Source: Bacteroidales bacterium UBA2716 (GTDB taxonomy: Bacteria > Bacteroidota > Bacteroidia > Bacteroidales > UBA932). Taken from it: DNA of 7,308 bases. Location: positions 17,556 through 24,863 of the forward strand of contig DEKS01000170.1 of the NCBI GenBank assembly GCA_002354005.1. Reading direction: 5' to 3'. This document shows, in pieces, positions 1 to 4,357 of this stretch (within the stretch, counting starts at the first letter, position 1; the number at the start of each line of letters is the position of its first letter). Made by a program: the position numbers and the translations under genes. The notes below the pieces were generated by a model. It was not told where the DNA came from, made no database searches, and saw only the letters and a list, made by a program, of their open reading frames with translations.

Positions 1-828
1 GCCTCCTTCACCTATGAGCCGGAAAGTTCGCTGGCCCTGGGCTTCGGTTTCCGCTGCGGCTTCCTGGGGCTGCTACATCTTGAAATCGTCCAGGAACGCC
101 TGTTCCGGGAGTTTAACATGGACGTCATCACCACCGTGCCCAACGTCTCGTACAAGGTGTACACTACCAAGGGGGAAGTCATCGATGTGCACAACCCCTC
201 CGGCCTGCCGGCACCGTCTGTCATCGACCATATTGAGGAGCCCTATATCCGCGCCCAGATTATCTCCAAGGCCGATTTTTACGGTCCCATCATGAAGCTA
301 TGCATGGACAAGCGCGGCACCCTGATCGGCCAGCATTACATTACCACGGACCGCGTGGAGCTCAACTATGACCTGCCGCTTTCGGAGGTGGTTTTTGACT
401 TTTACGATAAACTCAAGAGCATCTCCAAAGGCTATGCATCCTTTGACTATCACGTGACGGATTTCCGTCCGGCGCGGCTGGTGAAGCTGGATATCCTCCT
501 GAACGGAGACCCGGCAGATGCCTTGAGCACCCTCATCCATGAGGACCATGCCTATGACTTTGGCCGCAAGATTTGCCTCAAGCTCAAGGACCTGATTCCC
601 CGCCAGCAGTTCGACATTGCCGTGCAGGCGGCCATCGGCGCAAAAATCATTGCCCGCGAAACGGTTCGCCAGGTGCGTAAAGACGTGACAGCCAAGTGCT
701 ACGGCGGCGACGTCACCCGTAAGCGCAAGCTGCTGGAAAAGCAGAAGGAAGGCAAAAAGCGCATGCGCCAGATTGGCACCGTCCAGGTGCCCCAGAGCGC
801 CTTCATGGCTGTGCTTAAGCTGGATTGA
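1..828 (+). CDS. lepA: Elongation factor 4 (LepA), 5'-truncated by the window edge
   Basis: This is the C-terminal 275 residues of LepA/EF4, a ribosome-associated GTPase implicated in back-translocation and translation fidelity or initiation. The frame is open from base 1, so the apparent ATG at 118 is internal. The fragment opens with the end of domain III, including FGFRCGFLGLLHLEIVQERL (about residues 15-34). A domain V-like region starts near EEPYIRAQ (about 79) and contains KRGTLIGQHY. The LepA-specific C-terminal domain follows, with DFRPARLVKLDILLNG and the basic stretch around RETVRQVRKDVTAKCYGGD (about 219-237), and ends in the typical VPQSAFMAVLKLD. LepA proteins are about 595-600 residues, so the GTPase domain and roughly 320 residues lie left of the window. 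Nothing looks broken. The gene converges on menA, and the head of repeat element L begins about 20 bases after its stop codon. Confidence 0.98.
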   Translation, partial: ASFTYEPESSLALGFGFRCGFLGLLHLEIVQERLFREFNMDVITTVPNVSYKVYTTKGEVIDVHNPSGLPAPSVIDHIEEPYIRAQIISKADFYGPIMKLCMDKRGTLIGQHYITTDRVELNYDLPLSEVVFDFYDKLKSISKGYASFDYHVTDFRPARLVKLDILLNGDPADALSTLIHEDHAYDFGRKICLKLKDLIPRQQFDIAVQAAIGAKIIARETVRQVRKDVTAKCYGGDVTRKRKLLEKQKEGKKRMRQIGTVQVPQSAFMAVLKLD

Positions 829-885
829 TGTCCTAAGCGTCACACACGGCTGGCCGCTAACTCATTCATATAGAATAGTTTACGC

Positions 886-918
886 ATAATCCTCGGCTCT
901 TCTGGCGCCGAGGATTAT
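886..918. terminator. Perfect 12-bp stem-loop after lepA, candidate terminator
   Basis: Arms 886-897 (ATAATCCTCGGC) and 907-918 are exact reverse complements around a 9-nt loop (898-906). It lies 57 bases past the lepA stop and could end lepA transcription, or menA transcription from the other side. No U-tract follows the stem, so a classical intrinsic terminator is not shown. The same stem, extended by 2 bp, recurs at 2385-2421, so it is also the head of a repeat family. Confidence 0.4.
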
Positions 919-975
919 TAGCAATTGCTTGATTCTCAGCAGGTTAGCAACCAGCGTATATTCCTTCTTCCGACC

Positions 976-1073
976 AACCTGCGCCGTTCACTGTACAGAC
1001 CTGCGCCGTTCACCACACTGACCTGTACCACTCACCACACTGACCTGTACCACTCACCACACTGACCTGCGCC
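976..1073. repeat. 22-bp tandem repeat array in copy L
   Basis: Four full 22-bp units lie at 976-997, 998-1019, 1020-1041 and 1042-1063, followed by a partial unit (1064-1073) that merges into the core. Each unit begins RACCTG and most end CACCACACT. Units two to four differ only at a few pyrimidine or purine transitions; the third and fourth units are identical to each other, and the first diverges at its 3' end. There are no spacers between units, so this is not a CRISPR array. The reading frame is not open through it on a credible gene. Confidence 0.92.
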
Positions 1074-1179
1074 GCCGATGCACAGCTTTACGCGTTTTAG
1101 CGCCAAAACGTGTAATGACATGTCTAACGATGCAGCGTCTAACGCGAAAACAAGCAAAAACGCGTTAAGGGATGCTGGC
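1064..1179. repeat. 116-bp conserved core of copy L
   Basis: This block is the best conserved part of the element, matching the reverse complement of 2170-2285 at 103 of 116 positions without gaps. It holds two potential hairpins. One pairs 1090-1098 with 1105-1113 (ACGCGTTTT and AAAACGTGT, one G·T pair). The other pairs 1140-1146 (TAACGCG) with 1161-1167 (CGCGTTA) around a 14-nt A-rich loop. Whether the block is transcribed, or acts as DNA, is unknown. Confidence 0.88.
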
Positions 1180-1189
1180 AATATGGAAA

Positions 1190-2098
1190 TTAGAACAGAT
1201 AAACGCAAAATCCTACGCCCAGCAGGAGGCACAGGAGGAAGGTGGACATAACCAGCAGGGGAAGGGCGGGATCCAGCGCACGGTCTGTGCGGGTCCATAC
1301 CATGTGCAAGTGCTTGATATACAGCGGTAAAGTTAGCACCCACATCCAGTGCCACCAGGAGGGCCAGCACAGAAGACAATAGGCAATGAGGCAAGCCCAG
1401 CCCAGGCCGATAAGCACCGTCTGGTAAATGCGCGCCCGCCTGCCGCCCAGCTTGAGCGCAACAGTGGTGCGGGTTGCCGCATCCGTTTTCATGTCACGGA
1501 TGTTGTTCACATTGAGCACGCCCACGGAGAAAAAGCCCACGGCCGCGCCCGGCAGGAGGAGTTTCCAGTGAAGGCCTAAGCCTTTGGTACACACAAAGTA
1601 GGCGCCCAGCACAGACACCAGCCCAAAGAAAATGAACACGTAAAAATCTCCCTTGGCCCTGTAGCCGTATGGATTGGGCCCCAGGGTGTATCGCATGGCG
1701 GCCACAATCGCCCCGGCGCCCAGCAGAAGCACCAGAATGGGCGTGAGGTCCAGAAGGGTGCCGAACGCACGCCAGGTCATGGCCGTCCCAAACACAACGC
1801 AGAGGCCCACAAACGTGCCAATGAGCCGTTTCATCTCCCCCATGGTGAGCCCGCCGCCGTTGAGGCCATACTGCGGGCCCTGCCGCTCGGCGGTATCCGT
1901 GCCTTGCAGTACGTCTCCCAGCTCATTGGAGAGGTTGGACAGAATTTGTAAACAAATGGTTGTTAGGACGATAAGCACCGCTGTCCACGGGTCCACCTTC
2001 CAGTTAGCCACGGCCAGCAGAATGCCCAGCAGCACCCCGGCCGTAGAGAGCGGCAGGGTACGCAGGCGCATCGATTGAAGAGCAGCTTGTACTTTCAT
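1190..2098 (-). CDS. menA: 1,4-dihydroxy-2-naphthoate polyprenyltransferase (MenA)
   Basis: Integral membrane UbiA-family prenyltransferase of 302 residues that attaches a polyprenyl chain to 1,4-dihydroxy-2-naphthoate, giving demethylmenaquinone. The first aspartate-rich motif is NLSNELGDVLQGTD (residues 55-68), which binds prenyl diphosphate through Mg2+. The second is NNIRDMKTD (198-206), followed by TTVALKLGGRRAR. MenA-like YTLGPNPYGYRAKGD (137-151) and LRTLPLS (12-18) are also present. Several hydrophobic helices span the rest, as usual for the family's multi-helix bundle. The start at residue 1 keeps the short lead-in before RLRTLP; Met10 is a weaker alternative. A TAnnTTTG box lies only 4 bases upstream of the ATG, so the message may be leaderless. 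The gene stands alone on the minus strand between two inverted composite repeats. No other men gene is nearby. Confidence 0.95.
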   Translation of the reverse strand: MKVQAALQSMRLRTLPLSTAGVLLGILLAVANWKVDPWTAVLIVLTTICLQILSNLSNELGDVLQGTDTAERQGPQYGLNGGGLTMGEMKRLIGTFVGLCVVFGTAMTWRAFGTLLDLTPILVLLLGAGAIVAAMRYTLGPNPYGYRAKGDFYVFIFFGLVSVLGAYFVCTKGLGLHWKLLLPGAAVGFFSVGVLNVNNIRDMKTDAATRTTVALKLGGRRARIYQTVLIGLGWACLIAYCLLCWPSWWHWMWVLTLPLYIKHLHMVWTRTDRALDPALPLLVMSTFLLCLLLGVGFCVYLF

Positions 2099-2102
2099 GG
2101 CA

Positions 2103-2110
2103 CAAAGGTA
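2103..2110 (-). promoter_or_regulatory. Bacteroidota -7 box for menA, abutting its start codon
   Basis: Read on the minus strand the box is TACCTTTG, an exact match to the Bacteroidota -7 consensus TAnnTTTG. Four bases (TGCC) separate it from the ATG at 2098. With the usual spacing, the transcript would begin at or within a base or two of the start codon. I see no good -33 TTG element at the expected distance. Confidence 0.55.
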
Positions 2111-2169
2111 GCAAAAATCCCCTGAAGCGCCACGGAAGCGGGCAGTTTTGTAGCACCAGGTTTCTGGTA

Positions 2170-2285
2170 GCCTGCATCCCTTAACGCATTTTTGCCTGTT
2201 TTCGCGTTAGACGCTGCATAGCTGGACACATCATTACACGTTTTGGCGCTTAAACGCGTAGAGGTGTGCAGAGGCGGCGCAGGTC
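2170..2285. repeat. 116-bp conserved core of copy R
   Basis: Reverse-complement counterpart of 1064-1179 (103/116 identical). The second hairpin is preserved, except that one closing G-C pair becomes G·T in the element's own orientation. The first hairpin is weakened by one substitution next to its loop. The block lies upstream of the menA promoter and could influence menA, but nothing in the sequence shows an operator. Confidence 0.88.
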
Positions 2286-2332
2286 AGTGTGGGGAATGGT
2301 GCAGGTCAGTGTGGGGAATGGCGCAGGTCAGT
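2281..2332. repeat. 22-bp tandem repeat array in copy R (two units)
   Basis: Two full units (2281-2302 and 2303-2324) start AGGTCAGTGTGG and differ from each other at one base. A third begins (AGGTCAGT) and then diverges into the arm. The units match the reverse complement of the L units with about three differences in 22. Copy number is therefore two here against four in L. Confidence 0.9.
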
Positions 2333-2384
2333 CGGAGGAAGGGACATGCACTGGTCACCAACTCTCTGACAATCAGGGATTTAT

Positions 2385-2421
2385 TAATAATCCTCGGCTC
2401 CATTTGCGCCGAGGATTATTA
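2385..2421. terminator. Perfect 14-bp stem-loop after the GH43 gene, candidate terminator
   Basis: Arms 2385-2398 (TAATAATCCTCGGC) and 2408-2421 are exact reverse complements around a 9-nt loop (2399-2407). It lies 116 bases beyond the GH43 stop on the minus strand. The inner 12 bp equal the stem at 886-918, while the loops differ at several positions. As with that copy, no U-tract follows, so termination is inferred only from the structure and its place at a gene end. Confidence 0.4.
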
Positions 2422-2456
2422 GCAAAGTATTGTGTATCAGTCGTTTATCGACCAGC

Positions 2457-2537
2457 TCAATATTTAGCAACCTGCCGTTTTGTGATGCCGCGTTAGTACA
2501 CCCAAGGGAGTTAGCGGCCCCGTATTGCGATACCAGG
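2457..2537. other. Residual intergenic sequence between copy R and the GH43 stop
   Basis: No gene is visible here. It carries CAACCTGCCGTT (near 2468), which resembles the start of a 22-bp unit. AGTACACCCA (2494-2503) recurs across the GH43 stop codon at 2540-2549. GAGTTAGCGGCC (2508-2519) also occurs on the opposite strand in the outer arm of copy L (852-863). These look like further fragments of the repeat family or small duplications. Confidence 0.5.
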
Positions 2538-4214
2538 TCAGTACACCCACTGGTGGAAGTAGTCGAAGGCGGCGGAGCCGGAGGGGCCCATGCAGTAGAG
2601 GGCGCTGCGGTAGCCGGTAAAGTAGTCCAGGGTGTATTTCATGGAAAGCGTGTAGTCCAGCTCCGTCCAGTTTTCCCCATCCAGGGAGTAGCTGAGGAAG
2701 GCGGTGTCCGGTGCGTCCCCGGGTTCCCGGGGCGTGAATACATAGCGGATGCGGAGCCAGACGGGCACGGAAGGGGACTGAGCCGAAGGGACCGAAGAGG
2801 ACTGAGCCGAAGGGACAGAAGAGGCCGGGGAAGCAATGGGGGCCGAAAGGGCCGGTGAATCAGCTGGGGCATACGCGGAGGCCGGGAGGGGCATGCGCCA
2901 GAGTTCCTTCTCCCGCTCGCGGGCAATCAGGGCATAACCGGACGCCTCACGAAGCACGCCGATGCGGGCGCTCTGGCTCTGGAAGGCGCAGAGGCCGGCC
3001 TCCGCGCCCACGCCCAGCCCGGAAGCATCCATGAGGACCTCGCTCACGCAGCGGGGGCCCACCGTGCGCTGGGTGAGCGTTCCCAGGGTCTGGGAGAGCG
3101 AATCTCCGGGGTGGGCCTGTAGTTGCAACCAGCCCGGACGGGCCGTGAGCGAGGCATCCCCCGGATCCTTGTGGTTCCACTGCCACACCAGGGCTAGCGG
3201 CCCGGAGGAGAATTCGTCCGAGGCCCACACATAGTCCCCGGCCGGGTCCACGGGCAATTTTACCCCCACCATCTGCATGGGTTTTCCGGCCTGACCCATT
3301 ATCGGCCAACCATCTTCCCAACTCACCGGCTGCACCGTAGGAATGCGTCCAACGGCGCCATGGTCCTGGAACTGAATGGCATACCAGTCCCCAGCGGGTG
3401 TATCCACAATGGGGCCCTGCGCAATTCCGTCTCCGGAACGGCCGTCCAGCGTGCCCTTCAGCACCACCTTGCGCTTGTAGGGGCCATCGACCCGGGTGCT
3501 GCGCCAGCAGGTGGCCTGCCGTATGCCGCCCTTGGGCCAGTCGATCTCCACAATATAGTAATTGTCGCCAATCTTGTAGAAATGGCAGCCTTCCGCCCTC
3601 AGGCCCATCCGCCACTTGGGCGCACGGACAATCACCTTGGGCTCCCCTATCACGGCTGAGCCGTCCGGCGAGAGCTCCGCCAACTTGAGGTCTCCGTTGC
3701 CGTACACCACAAAGAGGCGGTCGCCGTCAAAGAGCAGGCCCGGGTCGTGGAAGAAATAATCGGCAAAAACGGTACGCTCCCAGGGGCCGTTCACAAGGTC
3801 CCGGGTGCGGTACAGGTAGCTCTTTTGCTGGTCGTTGGAGACAAACAGCGCATAGTAAACGCCGTCATGATAGCGCAGGGAAGTGGCCCACTGGCCGGCG
3901 CCATAGGCATTCTTGCCGTCCCGCAGGTTGTAAATGTCATCGTCCTCCAGTACATCATAGATGTAACTGACGATGCGCCAGTGCACCAGGTCCCGCGAAT
4001 GCATGATGGGGGCGCCGGGGCAGAAAAACATGGTGGTGCTCACCATGTAGTAGTCCTCCCCCACCCGGATAACATCGTTGTCCGGGATATCCGTGTACGT
4101 AAGCGGATTCACTGCCAGGAAGGCGCCGTCCGGCACCACAAATTCCTCAGATACGGTATTTTGCGCGCATGCGAGCAGCATGAAGGCGCCCAGAAAGATT
4201 ATCAGTTTTTTCAT
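2538..4214 (-). CDS. GH43-family lipoprotein, probable alpha-L-arabinofuranosidase or beta-xylosidase
   Basis: Predicted envelope glycosidase of 558 residues. The N-terminus is a lipoprotein signal peptide with lipobox LLAC (Cys16 lipidated). The residues right after the cysteine (AQNTV) lack the acidic surface-export signal, so periplasmic or outer-face location is open. A five-bladed GH43 propeller (about 35-320) follows, with YTDIPDNDVIRVGEDYYMVS (likely general base Asp45), FFHDPGLLFDGD (likely pKa-modulating Asp157) and LRAEGCHFYKIGDNYYIVE (likely general acid Glu208). The family more often has EGPH, so Cys210 is a variant. A C-terminal beta-sandwich (about 325-558) is typical of GH43 arabinofuranosidases and xylosidases acting on xylan or xyloglucan side chains. 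It is interrupted by a Pro/Ser/Ala-rich stretch (about 444-484). The gene is divergent from an arabinose import and catabolism operon, which favours arabinose release. Exact substrate is inferred. The start is fixed by the signal peptide. Confidence 0.9.
   Translation of the reverse strand: MKKLIIFLGAFMLLACAQNTVSEEFVVPDGAFLAVNPLTYTDIPDNDVIRVGEDYYMVSTTMFFCPGAPIMHSRDLVHWRIVSYIYDVLEDDDIYNLRDGKNAYGAGQWATSLRYHDGVYYALFVSNDQQKSYLYRTRDLVNGPWERTVFADYFFHDPGLLFDGDRLFVVYGNGDLKLAELSPDGSAVIGEPKVIVRAPKWRMGLRAEGCHFYKIGDNYYIVEIDWPKGGIRQATCWRSTRVDGPYKRKVVLKGTLDGRSGDGIAQGPIVDTPAGDWYAIQFQDHGAVGRIPTVQPVSWEDGWPIMGQAGKPMQMVGVKLPVDPAGDYVWASDEFSSGPLALVWQWNHKDPGDASLTARPGWLQLQAHPGDSLSQTLGTLTQRTVGPRCVSEVLMDASGLGVGAEAGLCAFQSQSARIGVLREASGYALIAREREKELWRMPLPASAYAPADSPALSAPIASPASSVPSAQSSSVPSAQSPSVPVWLRIRYVFTPREPGDAPDTAFLSYSLDGENWTELDYTLSMKYTLDYFTGYRSALYCMGPSGSAAFDYFHQWVY
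2770..2824 (-). repeat. 24-bp in-frame tandem repeat inside the GH43 gene
   Basis: Two 24-bp units (2770-2793 and 2794-2817) and the start of a third encode repeated SVPSAQS residues in the C-terminal half of the protein. The unit length is a multiple of three, so slippage would change linker length without breaking the frame. The surrounding codons continue the Ala/Pro/Ser bias (about residues 444-484). Confidence 0.85.
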
Positions 4215-4218
4215 AATT

Positions 4219-4226
4219 CAAAGATA
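4219..4226 (-). promoter_or_regulatory. Bacteroidota -7 box for the GH43 gene, abutting its start codon
   Basis: On the minus strand this is TATCTTTG, an exact TAnnTTTG match, followed by four bases (AATT) and the ATG at 4214. The geometry is the same as at menA and suggests a leaderless or nearly leaderless message. A TTGG lies 12 bases upstream, closer than the usual -33 spacing. Confidence 0.55.
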
Positions 4227-4312
4227 GGTCATTTCTTCCAATCTTCCACCCGCATGGACATTTATCCACCTTTTTTGGACGATTTTTATAATAACCGCCC
4301 GCGGAAAATTCG

Positions 4313-4320
4313 TAAATTTG
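4313..4320 (+). promoter_or_regulatory. Bacteroidota -7 box for the arabinose operon
   Basis: TAAATTTG matches TAnnTTTG exactly and is 37 bases before the symporter ATG, predicting a 5' leader of about 30 bases. No clear -33 TTG is present at standard spacing. The box overlaps a small inverted repeat (AAATT 4306-4310, AATTT 4315-4319), which could be an operator for an arabinose regulator, but this is only suggestive. The 143-base gap drives divergent transcription of this operon and the GH43 gene. Confidence 0.5.
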
Positions 4321-4357
4321 TGAACTGACACGCTAAAACTATTAACAATCATATTTT

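Larger units (their letters stand above)
849..1179 (+). repeat. Composite intergenic repeat, copy L (between lepA and menA)
   Basis: Non-coding element of 331 bp, unrecognised, homologous to copy R (2170-2456) in inverted orientation. In order it has an outer arm (849-885), a perfect stem-loop (886-918), an inner arm (919-980), four 22-bp tandem repeats (976-1063), and a 116-bp core (1064-1179) ending 10 bases before the menA stop codon. Hand alignment with the reverse complement of R gives 24/35 identities in the outer arm, 50/69 from 912 to 980, and 103/116 in the core, all ungapped. The only length difference is two 22-bp units. Most mismatches in the inner arm are transitions. No convincing ORF fits it. 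It could be a MITE-like mobile repeat, a structured RNA or a gene-end element. The sequence shows homology, not function. Confidence 0.9.
2170..2456 (-). repeat. Composite intergenic repeat, copy R (between menA and the GH43 gene)
   Basis: Element of 287 bp, homologous to copy L (849-1179) and inverted relative to it. Read on the minus strand it has an outer arm (2456-2422), a perfect stem-loop (2421-2385), an inner arm (2384-2325), two 22-bp tandem units, and the 116-bp core (2285-2170). The core edge is 71 bases upstream of the menA ATG. It is 44 bp shorter than L, exactly two tandem units. The outer and inner arms are also related to each other (18/35 positions by hand), so the head is a long imperfect palindrome, with shared TCAG and GACCAG blocks. 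The head faces the 3' end of the GH43 gene, as the head of L faces the 3' end of lepA. Confidence 0.9.

Noticed and set aside
298..843. 181-residue minus-strand open frame overlapping lepA
   Set aside because: It is antisense to highly conserved LepA sequence and has no recognisable domain. It also runs through the lepA stop region without a promoter box.
976..1073. Direct repeats that could suggest a CRISPR array
   Set aside because: The 22-bp units abut directly with no unique spacers, the units vary, and no cas gene is present.
1120..1146. GTCTAAC motifs resembling the R' half-site of integron attC sites
   Set aside because: No matching GTTRRRY partner is seen in the expected place on the same strand, and menA is not a typical gene cassette. 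The motif is short enough to occur by chance.
1032..1394. 120-residue minus-strand open frame across the menA 3' end and copy L
   Set aside because: It overlaps menA out of frame and extends through the tandem repeats; the translation shows no domain.
2155..2168. Small hairpin (ACCAG, GTTT loop, CTGGT) upstream of the menA promoter
   Set aside because: A 5-bp stem is too short to distinguish from chance and has no counterpart next to copy L.
2430..2858. 142-residue plus-strand open frame over the GH43 3' end
   Set aside because: It is antisense to GH43 coding sequence, and its Arg/Gly-rich repeats come from the 24-bp repeat on the other strand.
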